Positions 7,193-18,835 of a stretch of DNA of 52,145 bases are shown here, in pieces. A model generated the notes under the pieces. That model made no database searches, had not been told where the DNA came from, and worked only from the letters and a program-made list of their open reading frames with translations. Both the position numbers and the translations under genes were made by a program. Origin of the DNA: DATLWN01 sp964422615. GTDB lineage: Bacteria; Pseudomonadota; Zetaproteobacteria; Mariprofundales; Mariprofundaceae. Every line of letters starts with the position of its first letter. Positions within the stretch are counted from its first letter, which is position 1. The stretch is from positions 1 through 52,145 of the forward strand of contig CAYRBJ010000011.1 in the NCBI GenBank assembly GCA_964422615.1. The letters are read 5' to 3'.

Positions 7193-10100
7193 ATGGCAAG
7201 GCTTCCCGAACGGCAAGGATTGTATGATCCGAGGCATGAACACGATGCCTGCGGCGTCGGCTTCGTTGCCCATATCAAGAACCGGAAAAGCCACCAGATC
7301 GTCGAACAGGGCCTGGAGATCCTGCAACGCCTGACCCATCGCGGTGCCGTGGGCGCCGATCCTCGCGAGGGTGATGGCGCCGGCATGCTGCTGCAGATCC
7401 CGGATGCCTTCTTCCGTGCCGTCACCCCCGATCTCGGCTTTACGCTGCCGGCCGAGGGCGACTACGGCGTCGGCATGGTGTTCCTGCCCAAGGGCGCCGA
7501 GTTCCGCCGGCAGTGCGAGGCGATCATCGAACAGGCGATCACCGAGGAGGGACAGTTGTTCCTCGGCTGGCGCGATGTACCGACCGATGCGGTCAGCGCT
7601 GACCTGCCGGAGAGCGTCACCCGTTGCGAACCCGTGATTCGCCAGGTGTTCATCGGCAGGGGTTCCGGCCCGGATAACCAGGATACCTTCGAGCGCAAGC
7701 TGTTCGTGCTCCGGCGCGTGGCCAAGAACCGCATCGATGCCCTGAACATCCAGGACGATGCCAACTGTTATTTCGCCTCGTTCTCGAGCCGCACCATCGT
7801 CTACAAGGGTATGTTCCTGTCCCATCAGGTCGGCGCTTACTACGATGATTTGAACGATGCCCGCCTGACCTCGGCCCTGGCCCTGGTGCACCAGCGTTTC
7901 TCGACGAACACCTTTCCGGCCTGGGAGCTGGCCCATCCGTTCCGCATGGTCGCGCACAACGGTGAGATCAACACCGTGCGCGGCAACCTGAACTGGATGA
8001 ACGCCCGCCGCCATTCGATGAAATCGGAACTGCTGGGCGGGGATCTCGACAAGATCTGGCCGATCAGTGCCGAGGGACAAAGCGATACCGCCTGTTTCGA
8101 CAATGCCATCGAGCTTCTGACCATGGGCGGCTATTCGCTGGCCCATGCTGCCATGCTGCTGATCCCCGAGGCCTGGGCCGGCAATACGCTGATGGACGAC
8201 GAGCGGCGCGCCTTCTACGAGCACAACGCGGCACTGATGGAGCCATGGGACGGTCCGGCGGCCGTGGCCTTCACCGACGGCCGTCAGATCGGCGCCACCC
8301 TCGACCGCAACGGCCTGAGGCCGGCGCGCTACCTGATCACCAGCGATGATCTCGTGGTCATGGCCTCGGAGATGGGCGTGCTGGACATCCCGGAGGAGAA
8401 GATCATCAAGAAATGGCGGCTGCAGCCGGGCAAGATGTTCCTGATCGATCTCGAAAAGGGCTGCATCGTCGACGACGAGGAGCTCAAGCGCGACCTGGCC
8501 ACCGCCCATCCGTACCGGGAATGGCTGGCCAAGGCCCAGATCCAGCTCGAGGAGCTGCCGGACGAGGTCGCCCCGCAGACGCCGGATCACGCCACGCTGC
8601 TCGACCGCCAGCAGGCCTTCGGCTATACGCAGGAGGCCCTGAAGTTCCTGATGGTGCCGATGGCCATCACCGGTCAGGAGGCCACCGGCTCGATGGGCAA
8701 CGACAGCCCCCTGGCCGTGCTTTCGAACCGTGCCAAGCCGATCGACAACTATTTCCGCCAGCTGTTCGCGCAGGTGACCAACCCGGCGATCGATCCGATC
8801 CGCGAGGAGATGGTGATGAGCCTGACCTCGATCATCGGCCCGCGCCCGAACCTGCTCGGCTTCGATGCCGAGCCCTTGACGCGCCTGGAGGTGCACCAGC
8901 CGATCCTGACCAATACCGATCTGGAGAAGATCCGTCATATCCACCAGCTGACCGGCGGCAGCTTCCGCACCATCACACTATCGGTATGTTATGCGGCCGC
9001 CGAGGGTGCCGCCGGCATGGCCGCGGCGCTCGAAGCCCTGTGCGCCGACGCCGAAGCTGCGGTGCGCGAGCACCACAACATCCTGATCCTGTCCGACCGT
9101 GCCATGGACGCCGACCGCATCGCCATCCCGGCGCTTCTGGCCACCAGTGCCGTGCACCAGCACCTGATCCGTGAGGGGCTGCGCACCGAGGCAGGACTCG
9201 TCGTCGAAACCGGCAGCGCCCGCGAGGTGCACCAATTCTGCACCCTGGCCGGCTACGGGGCCGAGGCCATCAACCCCTATCTGGCCTTCGAGACCCTGGT
9301 CGACATGCAGCGCCTGGGCTGGCTGCCGGACGAGATGTCGGTCGAGGACATGGAAAAGCGCTACATCAAGGCCATCGACAAGGGCATCCTGAAGGTGATG
9401 TCCAAGATGGGCATCTCCACCTACCAGTCCTACTGCGGCTCCCAGATCTTCGAGGCCGTCGGGCTGGCCTCCGATTTCGTCGAGCGCTACTTCACCGGCA
9501 CCGCCACCCAAATCGAGGGTGCGAATCTCGCCGAGATAGCCGAGGAAGCGGTACGCTGGCATCGCGACGCCTATGGAAATGCCATGATCTACCGACAGGC
9601 GCTCGATGTCGGCGGCGAGTACGCCTGGCGCGTACGCGGCGATGCGCACACGCTGACGCCAGACACCATCGCCAAGCTCCACCATGCCATCCGCAGCGGC
9701 GATAACGGCATGTACAGGCAATACGCGATGATGATCAACGAACAGGACGGCAACCTGAAAACGCTGCGCGGCCTGTTCAGGTTCAGGCCCGGCAAGCCCG
9801 TACCGCTGAATGAGGTCGAGCCTGCCTCCGAGATCGTCAAGCGCTTCGCCACCGGGGCGATGAGCTTCGGCTCGATCTCGCACGAGGCGCATTCGACGCT
9901 GGCCATCGCCATGAACCGCCTCGGCGGCAAATCGAACACCGGCGAAGGCGGCGAGGAGCCGGAGCGCTTTGTGCCATTGCCGAATGGCGACTCGATGCGC
10001 TCGGCCATCAAGCAGGTGGCCTCCGGCCGCTTCGGCGTCACCACCGAGTACCTGGCCAATGCCGACCAGATCCAGATCAAGATCGCTCAGGGCGCCAAGC

Positions 10101-11828
10101 CCGGCGAGGGCGGCCAGCTGCCCGGCCACAAGGTCGACCAGCGTATCGCCAAGGTACGCCATTCCACCCCGGGAGTCGGCCTGATCTCACCGCCGCCGCA
10201 CCACGACATCTACTCGATCGAGGACCTGGCACAACTGATCTTCGATCTGAAGAACACCAACCCCGCCGCCGCCATCTCGGTCAAGCTGGTGTCGGAGATC
10301 GGCGTCGGCACCGTGGCGGCCGGCGTGGTCAAGGCGCATGCCGATCATGTGGTGATTGCCGGTCATGACGGCGGTACCGGTGCCAGCCCCCTGACCTCAA
10401 TCAAGCACGCCGGCACCCCGTGGGAGCTGGGCCTGGCCGAGACCCAACAGACGCTGGTACTGAATCGACTCAGGGGCCGCACGCGCGTGCAGGCCGACGG
10501 TCAGATGCGCACCGGCCGGGATGTCGTCATCGCCGCCCTCTTGGGTGCCGACGAGGTGGCCTTCGGCACCATCGCCCTGGTCGCCACCGGCTGCATCATG
10601 ATGCGCAAGTGCCACCTGAACACCTGTCCGGTCGGTGTGGCTACCCAGGACCCGACTCTGCGCGACAAGTTCGTCGGCAAGCCGGAGGATGTCGTCAATT
10701 ACTTCATGTACGTGGCCGAGGAGGCGCGCGAGATCATGGCTGAGCTTGGCTTCAGAAGCTTTGCTGACATGATCGGGCGCAGCGACATGCTGGATACCAA
10801 CGAGGCCATCCGCCACTGGAAATCGAAGGGCCTGGATCTCTCCCCGATCTTCCACCAGATACAGGTGCCGGGTGCGGCCGTGCATCACTGCGAGTCCCAG
10901 AACCACGGCATCGACACCATCCTCGACCGCATGCTGATCGACAAGGCCAAGCCGGCGCTGGAAGAACGTACGCCGGTGATCATCGATGCCGCCATCCGCA
11001 ACAAGGACCGCAGCTTCGGCACCATGCTCTCCGGCGAGGTCGCCAAGCGTTACGGCCATGCGGGGCTGCCCGAGGACACCATCGTCATCAAGGCCAAGGG
11101 CACCTCCGGGCAATCGCTCGGCGCCTGGCTGGCACGCGGCGTCACCATCGAACTGGCTGGTGAGGGCAACGATTACGTGGGCAAGGGCCTGTCCGGCGGC
11201 CGCCTCGTCATCTACCCGCCGGAGGAATCGGGCATCGTGGCCGAGGAGAACATCATCGTCGGCAACACGGTGCTGTTCGGTGCCATCGAGGGCGAGTGCT
11301 ATTTCCGCGGCATCGGCGGCGAGCGCTTCGCCGTGCGTAACTCCGGCGCCGTGGCGGTCGTCGAGGGTGTCGGCGACCACGGCTGCGAGTACATGACCGG
11401 CGGTACCATCGTCGTGCTCGGTTCCACCGGGCGGAACTTCGCAGCAGGCATGTCGGGCGGCATCGCCTACGTGCTGGACGAGGACGGCGGCTTCGAGAAG
11501 CGCTGCAACATGGCGCAGGTGGAACTGGAGCCGGTGGCCTCGGAGGCCGATGCGCTGGAGGCATTGGATCATCAGGGCCCGGATATGGAAACGCACGGGC
11601 GGGTGGATATCCGCCACGCGCTGGACCAGGACGACAAGCGCATCCTGCGTGAGCTGATCCACCGGCATACCCACTACACGAACTCGGAGGTCGGGCGGCG
11701 CATCCTGGAACGCTGGGATCACTACCTGCCGAAATTCGTCAAGGTGATGCCGGTCGAATACCGTCGGGCCCTGCAGGAGATGGAGGCCGAGATGCGTGCC
11801 GGCGGCGACGAGAGGAAGGAGCTGGTGC

Positions 11829-11836
<8 letters not shown>
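7193..11836 (+). CDS. gltB: glutamate synthase (NADPH), large subunit
   Basis: GltB of 1547 residues. It catalyses reductive transfer of glutamine amide nitrogen to 2-oxoglutarate. The domains appear in order: class II glutaminase with nucleophile Cys20 (DACGVGF, so a 19-residue propeptide is expected to be removed), central linker, FMN-binding synthase TIM barrel with loop motifs ANADQIQIKIAQGAKPGEGG and GHDGGTGASP, the 3Fe-4S ligands Cys1134, Cys1140 and Cys1145 (CX5CX4C), and the C-terminal GltB beta-helix with repeated glycine turns. The length is standard. GGATGAGG precedes the ATG. The stop overlaps the gltD start by eight bases, giving coupled expression of the alpha-beta complex. Confidence 0.98.
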
Positions 11837-13265
<1,429 letters not shown>

Positions 13266-13286
13266 ACAGGCGAATGGATCGTCAAG

Positions 13287-13327
13287 AAACCGGCGGTACC
13301 GCTCCCAGGCGGGCCACCGGTTTTTTT
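13287..13327. terminator. terminator between gltD and glpK
   Basis: AAACCGG at 13287-13293 pairs with CCGGTTT at 13317-13323, with a GC-rich interior, and the T-run continues to 13327. It is a strong rho-independent terminator for gltBD. The minus-strand side ends in TTTCTT and may also slow transcripts from glpK. Confidence 0.8.
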
Positions 13328-13338
13328 ATGCCCTAAAG

Positions 13339-14853
13339 CTAAAGCTTTCCTGGGACCTTGCGCGCCGAGGGCGACAGCGTGTGCCTGACGGCGTCATGCC
13401 AGCCCTTTAAAAGTTGATTTCTGGAGGCTTCGTCCATGCGGGGATCGAAAGTCCGCTCCGATCGCCAGGTGGCGGCGATCTCATCCAGGCTGCCGATGAC
13501 ACCGGCCTGCATCCCGGCCAGGTAGGCCGCGCCCAGCGCCGTTGTTTCGAGCACCTGCGGCCGATCGACGGGAAGGTTCAGGATGTCGGCCAGGAACTGG
13601 GCGAACCAGTCATTGGCGACCATGCCTCCGTCGATGCGCAAGCTCGAAGGACTGACACCATCCTCGGCCATGGCATGAAACAGATCCCAGGTCTGATAGC
13701 CCACCGACTCCAGTGCCGCCCGCACAAACTGTGCCGGCCCGGTGGCGCGGCTGATGCCGAAGATCGCGCCACGGGCATCGGGATCCCACCAGGGGGCGCC
13801 CAGCCCCGTGAAGGCAGGAACCATATACACCCCATCATTTCCCTGGGTCTGCCTGACCAGGGCTTCCGTCTGTTTGGCATCATCGATGATGCCAAGGCCG
13901 TCGCGCAGCCATTGCACCGCGGCACCGGCGATGAAGATCGAACCTTCCAGGGCATAGGTCGGCCGGCCGTGCAGCCGGCAAGCCACGGTCGTCAGCAAAT
14001 GATTGCCGGACAGAATCGGCCGATCGCCGATATTCATCAGCACGAAACAACCGGTGCCGTAGGTACTTTTGATGCTGCCGGGCGTAAAACAGCACTGGCC
14101 GAAGGCCGCGGCCTGCTGATCCCCCGCCACCCCGGCAATGGGGATGGAACGGCCAAACAGCGCAGGCAGCGTCTCTCCGAAATCGTCCGCACAGTCCTTG
14201 ATCGCAGGCAGCACGGATTCCGGGATGCCGAACAGATTCAGCATCTCTCCGTCCCAGGTTTGGTGGGTGATGTTGAACAGGCAGGTGCGGCAGGCGTTGG
14301 TGGCGTCGGTGGCGTGGATTTTGTGGCCGGTCAGCCGGGCGATCAGGAACGCATCGATGGTGCCGAAGGCCAGCCTGCCGGCTCGTGCCTTGTCCCTGGC
14401 CCCCTCGACGTTGTCCAGGATCCAGGCGATCTTCGAGGCGGAGAAATACGGGTCCAGAAGCAGCCCTGTTTTCTGCTGCACCTGTGCCGACAGATCCTCC
14501 CGCTCCAGACGTCTGCAAAAATCCGCGGTGCGCCGATCCTGCCAGACGATGGCGTTGTAGATCGGCCTGCCGGTTTCCCGGTCCCACAGCACGGTGGTCT
14601 CCCGCTGGTTCGTGATGCCGATGGCGACCACCTGCCCACCCTTGGCCTCGGCCTGATCGAAGGCCTGACGGGAAACATCCAGTGTCGTCGACCAGATCGA
14701 CTCGGGATCATGCTCGACCCAGCCGTCCCGGGGATAGATTTGCGGGAATTCCATTTGCGCACGACTGATGACATGGCCCTGCGTATCGAACACGATGGCG
14801 CGGCTGCTGGTCGTCCCCTGATCGATCGCCAGAATATACGGCTGTTTGCTCAT
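13339..14853 (-). CDS. glpK: glycerol kinase
   Basis: A 504-residue FGGY-family kinase that phosphorylates glycerol to sn-glycerol 3-phosphate with ATP. Near the N-terminus is the phosphate-1 motif DQGTTSSRA. Later come NQRETTVLW, WQDRRT, the catalytic-aspartate segment GVAGDQQAAAFG and the FGGY-type C-terminal GLGAPWWDPDARGAIFG. The length equals that of typical GlpK. ATGs occur at both 14856 and 14853, followed by SKQPYILAIDQG; there is no clear Shine-Dalgarno sequence upstream of either. No glpF, glpD or glpR lies beside it, so the gene is isolated from the usual glp operon. Confidence 0.96.
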   Translation of the reverse strand: MSKQPYILAIDQGTTSSRAIVFDTQGHVISRAQMEFPQIYPRDGWVEHDPESIWSTTLDVSRQAFDQAEAKGGQVVAIGITNQRETTVLWDRETGRPIYNAIVWQDRRTADFCRRLEREDLSAQVQQKTGLLLDPYFSASKIAWILDNVEGARDKARAGRLAFGTIDAFLIARLTGHKIHATDATNACRTCLFNITHQTWDGEMLNLFGIPESVLPAIKDCADDFGETLPALFGRSIPIAGVAGDQQAAAFGQCCFTPGSIKSTYGTGCFVLMNIGDRPILSGNHLLTTVACRLHGRPTYALEGSIFIAGAAVQWLRDGLGIIDDAKQTEALVRQTQGNDGVYMVPAFTGLGAPWWDPDARGAIFGISRATGPAQFVRAALESVGYQTWDLFHAMAEDGVSPSSLRIDGGMVANDWFAQFLADILNLPVDRPQVLETTALGAAYLAGMQAGVIGSLDEIAATWRSERTFDPRMDEASRNQLLKGWHDAVRHTLSPSARKVPGKL

Positions 14854-14980
14854 CATGGACCAATATGGTGCAAAGCGTCCGCGAATGCCACCACGCCCTG
14901 ACCGGCAGGCGACACGAATTTGCACACCCACCGGTTTCATTCCATGCTGTGCTAAGCAGTCGCTACGAGGGGGAATGGGA

Positions 14981-16369
14981 ATGCACGAAACAGGACCCGA
15001 CCCTGTTGATCTCTTAATCCGTAAACAGCGTGAATTTTTTCATACCACAGCGACGCATTCTTATGACTATCGGCTCAATGAGCTGCAGAAGTTAAAAAAG
15101 GCGATCCTGGCATTTGAAGACCGAATCCATGCGGCCCTAAAAAAGGACCTGGGGAAATCCGCATTTGAATCCTACGCGTCGGAGGTGGGATTTACCTTAT
15201 ATGAGCTAACCAACACGATAAAACATCTAAAAAAATGGATGAAACCCAAGAGGGTAAGAACCCCGTTGCTCAATCAGCCCGGCTCCAGCCGGATTTACTA
15301 CACCCCGCTTGGCGTGAACCTGATTATTTCCCCTTTCAACTACCCGTTTACCCTTACCTTCACGCCATTGATCGCGGCCATCGCTGCCGGTAACACCGCT
15401 GTCATCAAGACATCCGAAGACACGCCCCATACCAGCGGGGTGATTGAAGGGATGATCCATGAAAGCTTTGATCCGGAATATATTGCATATATCCCCGGCG
15501 GCATCCCTGAAACGACGCGGTTACTACAGCAGAAGTTCGATCACATCTTCTTTACGGGAAGCACCAGGGTCGGCTCCATCGTGATGAAGGCCGCGGCCAA
15601 ACACTTAACCCCCGTTACATTGGAGCTGGGGGCTAAAAGTCCCTGTATCGTGCATGCGGATGCCAATCTGGAGATTGCCGTAAACCGTATTGTTTTCGGT
15701 AAGTTTCTTAATGCGGGCCAATCCTGTGTCGCGCCGGATTTCGTGCTTGTTCACCAAAGCGTCAAGCAGGCATTTCTTGAAAAGACAAAACAGCGCATCG
15801 CGGATTGGTATGGTGACGATGCCTCTCTGTCGCCAGACTTCGGTCGCATCGTCAATGAGCCGCATGTCGACAGGCTTATCAAGCTCATCGATCAGGACAA
15901 GGTGATCATCGGAGGGCAGGTCGACAGAGCCGCGCGTTACATTTCACCCACGGTCATGGCGGATGTCACCCCGGATGACAAGGTGATGGGAGAAGAGATA
16001 TTCGGGCCTATTCTACCGGTACTGGAATACAGCAGTTTCGATGAAGCCCTGGATACGATTGCAAGGCTTCCTGAACACCCCCTTGCCTGTTATGTATTCA
16101 GCGAAGACAAGACGGTGCAGGACGAGCTGATTGCCAAAATCCAGTTCGGCGGAGGATGCATCAATCATTGTGCCGTGCACTTGGTCAATCCCCATCTGCC
16201 GTTTGGCGGCATCGGCGAGAGTGGTATCGGCAGTTATCATGGATTTAATGGATTCGAGCGCTTTTCGCACAGGAAAAGTGTTTTGAAATCGGCCACATGG
16301 GTAGACCCTCCATTGGCTTATCCGCCCTATAAAGGCAAGCTCAAATTATTGCGCAAACTGTTGAAGTAA
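14981..16369 (+). CDS. class 3-type aldehyde dehydrogenase
   Basis: A 462-residue NAD(P)-dependent aldehyde dehydrogenase of the ALDH3/coniferyl-aldehyde dehydrogenase group, shorter than ALDH1/2 types. The NAD pocket shows SPFNYPF, KTSEDTPHTS and FTGSTRVGSIVM. The general base lies in TLELGAK, the nucleophile is the Cys of NAGQSCVAPDF, and EEIFGPILPV follows. The C-terminal tail is basic and hydrophobic, as in membrane-bound ALDH3. The start at 14981 is placed by GAGGGGGAA seven bases upstream. The gene is visibly richer in A and T than its neighbours, suggesting recent acquisition. It is likely an aliphatic or aromatic aldehyde oxidase; the substrate is unknown. Confidence 0.9.
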   Translation: MHETGPDPVDLLIRKQREFFHTTATHSYDYRLNELQKLKKAILAFEDRIHAALKKDLGKSAFESYASEVGFTLYELTNTIKHLKKWMKPKRVRTPLLNQPGSSRIYYTPLGVNLIISPFNYPFTLTFTPLIAAIAAGNTAVIKTSEDTPHTSGVIEGMIHESFDPEYIAYIPGGIPETTRLLQQKFDHIFFTGSTRVGSIVMKAAAKHLTPVTLELGAKSPCIVHADANLEIAVNRIVFGKFLNAGQSCVAPDFVLVHQSVKQAFLEKTKQRIADWYGDDASLSPDFGRIVNEPHVDRLIKLIDQDKVIIGGQVDRAARYISPTVMADVTPDDKVMGEEIFGPILPVLEYSSFDEALDTIARLPEHPLACYVFSEDKTVQDELIAKIQFGGGCINHCAVHLVNPHLPFGGIGESGIGSYHGFNGFERFSHRKSVLKSATWVDPPLAYPPYKGKLKLLRKLLK

Positions 16370-16489
16370 CGTAGCAATGTATCATTCGTTCTTACCCCTT
16401 CGCAGGGCGCAAGATCAACGCTTATGTATGCTAGCCTCATACGTAGATTTACCGCGCACGTCGTTCAACCGCTAATTCGGGAGGAAACC

Positions 16490-17182
16490 ATGGGTGAAAT
16501 GATCGATTTCAAACGGCCGGACGGCCAGAGCGCGAAGGCCTATCTGGTCGAACCGGCCGGGGGCAGCAACGCCCCGGGGATCGTGGTGATCCAGGAGTGG
16601 TGGGGCCTGAACGACCAGATCAAGGGTGTGGCCGAGAAGCTGGCGGCGGCCGGCTACCGGGCGCTGGTGCCTGATCTGTATCGCGGCAAGCTGGCGCTGG
16701 AGGCGAACGAGGCCGAACACCTGATGAACGACCTGAACTTCGGCGACGCTGCCGGGCAGGACATCCGTGGTGCCGTGCAGTATCTGAAGGGCTCGGGCAG
16801 CGCCAGGGTGGGCGTGACCGGCTTCTGCATGGGCGGAGCGCTGACGGTGCTGGCGGCGGTGTTCGTGCCCGAGAGCGACGCCAATGCGACCTGGTACGGC
16901 TATCCGCCGCTCGAATATGTCGATGCCGACAAGATCAAGGCGCCGCTGCTGGGTCATTGGGGCCTCAGGGACCAGTTCTTCGCCATCAGCGGTGTGGACG
17001 CCCTGGAGCAGAAACTCAAGGAAGCAAACGTGGGTTTCGAGTTCCACCGTTATGATGCCAAGCACGCCTTCGCGAACGAGGAGGCGGACTCGAAGAATCT
17101 GCCGGTGCTCGGTTACAATCCGGAAGCCGCCGAGCTTGCCTGGCAGCGCACCCTGGCATTCTTCGACAAGCACCTGCGCTGA
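16490..17182 (+). CDS. dienelactone hydrolase family protein
   Basis: A 230-residue alpha/beta hydrolase. The catalytic triad is Cys113 in GFCMGG, Asp161 in WGLRDQFF and His192 in DAKHAF, and the oxyanion-side strand EWWGLN at 36-41 is typical of the dienelactone hydrolase family. The Cys nucleophile sets it apart from serine esterases. The start ATG at 16490 follows GGGAGGAAACC. No aromatic-degradation genes are nearby, so a general lactone or ester hydrolase role is more likely than chlorocatechol breakdown. Confidence 0.9.
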   Translation: MGEMIDFKRPDGQSAKAYLVEPAGGSNAPGIVVIQEWWGLNDQIKGVAEKLAAAGYRALVPDLYRGKLALEANEAEHLMNDLNFGDAAGQDIRGAVQYLKGSGSARVGVTGFCMGGALTVLAAVFVPESDANATWYGYPPLEYVDADKIKAPLLGHWGLRDQFFAISGVDALEQKLKEANVGFEFHRYDAKHAFANEEADSKNLPVLGYNPEAAELAWQRTLAFFDKHLR

Positions 17183-17205
17183 TCAGCGGCCCCGGTCGGC
17201 AGCCG

Positions 17206-17802
17206 ATGAATGCACGCCCTTTCTCGCAGGCCTGCGCCAACAACCAGCAGCCGATCCTGGAAATCATCCGGCCGCTGTTCGCCGAGGTCGCCGAGGTGCT
17301 GGAAATCGGCAGCGGCACCGGCCAGCACGCGGCGCACTTCGGTGCGGAGATGCCACACCTGCGCTGGCAGACCAGCGACCGCCCCGCAAACCATCCCGGC
17401 ATCGATGCCTGGCGTCAGTGGGCGAAGCTACCCAATGTCCCGGTACCGCTGGCGCTCGACGTGGGCGAACCATGGCCGATCACCAGTACGCCGGCGATTT
17501 TTTGCGCCAACGTCATCCATATCATCAGCTGGCCCGAGGTCGAGCTGCTGTTCCAAGGCATCGCCCACCATCTGCGCGATCCCGGCATCGTCTGCTTCTA
17601 CGGCCCCTACAACTACGGCGGCCGCTTCACCAGCGACAGCAACGCCCGCTTCGACCAGTGGCTGAAACAGCGCGATGCGCGCAGCGGCATCCGCGACTTC
17701 GAGGCCGTCGACGCCCTGGCGCAGAAGGCGGGCCTGGCCCTCGAGGCCGATCACGCCATGCCGGCGAACAACCGCTGCCTGGTTTGGCGGTTGGCACGTT
17801 AG
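17206..17802 (+). CDS. DUF938 SAM-dependent methyltransferase-like protein
   Basis: A 198-residue protein of the DUF938 family with a class I methyltransferase fold. It shows FSQACANNQQPIL near the N-terminus, the SAM motif VLEIGSGTGQHAAHF around residues 31-45, a TSDRP acidic turn, ANVIHIISW as motif IV, and LCFYGPYNYGG-like text (here VCFYGPYNYGG) as motif V. The target is unknown. It begins 23 bases after the hydrolase stop, so the two may be co-transcribed. Confidence 0.88.
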   Translation: MNARPFSQACANNQQPILEIIRPLFAEVAEVLEIGSGTGQHAAHFGAEMPHLRWQTSDRPANHPGIDAWRQWAKLPNVPVPLALDVGEPWPITSTPAIFCANVIHIISWPEVELLFQGIAHHLRDPGIVCFYGPYNYGGRFTSDSNARFDQWLKQRDARSGIRDFEAVDALAQKAGLALEADHAMPANNRCLVWRLAR

Positions 17803-17897
17803 ATGAGCTCACCGCCGCCCTAACCGGACACGCGCCCCTTACGCAACACCGCAAGATCCGGGTCGAGATTGGGCGCACGAGGTGCCATCATATCCGC

Positions 17898-18776
17898 ATG
17901 ACAACGTCCATCTCGCCGATGCCGCCCGCTGGCGTTCAGAAAAGCGCCATGTCGGACTATGAGCGCATCGCCGAAGCCATTTCTTTCATTGTCGACCGGA
18001 CAGATCATCAGCCGACCCTGGACGAGGTCGCCGCGCACGTCCATCTGAGCCCCTTCCATTTCCAGCGCCTGTTCAGCCGGTGGGCCGGCATCAGCCCCAA
18101 AAGATTCCTGCAGGTACTGACACTGGAACGCGCCAAGCTACTGTTGGCCGAATCGAGGCCACTGCTGGAGATATCCCACGCCCTGGGACTGAGTAGCGGT
18201 TCGCGCCTGCACGACCATTTCGTCCGGCTGGAGGCGATGACGCCGGGTGAATACAAGACCGGAGGCTCCGGCCTGACGATCGCATACGCGGTGCACGACA
18301 CGCCGTTCGGCAAGGCATTTATCGCTGTCACCCCCCGCGGTGTCTGTCATCTCTCCTTTGTGGACGATGCGGACAACGACCAACAGCCCACCCGTTTGTC
18401 CGGTCAATGGCCTTATGCGCGGTTGCGCAAGGATTCGAAAACGACCGGTGCCCTGATTCGTGCCATGTTCGACGACGACACCCCGCCCGACCGCCCGCTG
18501 TCCCTGCACGTGAGCGGTACGAATTTCCAGGTCAGCGTATGGAAAGCCCTGTTGCGAATCCCGCCTGGCAAGGTGGCGAGCTATGCCCAGGTAGCGGCAG
18601 CAATCGGTCATCCATGCGCCGCCCGCGCCGTGGGCCGGGCCGTAGCCAGAAATTCGGTGGCATTTCTTATTCCCTGCCATCGCGTGATTCAGGGCAGCGG
18701 CCGCATCGGCGGCTATCGCTGGGGAGAAATAAGAAAACATGCGATCCATGCCTGGGAGGCGGCCAGGAACGCATAA
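17898..18776 (+). CDS. AraC-type HTH / O6-methylguanine-DNA methyltransferase fusion
   Basis: A 292-residue Ada-like protein. An AraC-type double helix-turn-helix fills about residues 18-118 (LDEVAAHVHLSPFHFQRLFSR region), and a C-terminal methylguanine-DNA methyltransferase domain ends in PCHRV, with acceptor Cys260, after the arginine-finger-like RAVGRAVARN helix. The N-terminal Ada domain with its methylphosphotriester-accepting Cys is absent, so it can repair O6-methylguanine but lacks the usual Ada activation switch. The start could instead be the ATG at 17949, which directly precedes the HTH. It acts in the cytoplasm on alkylated DNA. Confidence 0.9.
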   Translation: MTTSISPMPPAGVQKSAMSDYERIAEAISFIVDRTDHQPTLDEVAAHVHLSPFHFQRLFSRWAGISPKRFLQVLTLERAKLLLAESRPLLEISHALGLSSGSRLHDHFVRLEAMTPGEYKTGGSGLTIAYAVHDTPFGKAFIAVTPRGVCHLSFVDDADNDQQPTRLSGQWPYARLRKDSKTTGALIRAMFDDDTPPDRPLSLHVSGTNFQVSVWKALLRIPPGKVASYAQVAAAIGHPCAARAVGRAVARNSVAFLIPCHRVIQGSGRIGGYRWGEIRKHAIHAWEAARNA

Positions 18777-18835
18777 GCCATCCCCGATGACAGAACCGGG
18801 TAAATGCGGCTTAATAGGCGCACGGGGGTGCGTCT

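Noticed and set aside
7052..8944. 630-codon open frame antisense to gltB
   Set aside because: Shadow of gltB codon bias in GC-rich DNA; the peptide is rich in Gly, His, Gln and Arg with no domain, and has no ribosome-binding site.
13414..14901. 495-codon plus-strand frame over glpK
   Set aside because: Antisense shadow with no family resemblance.
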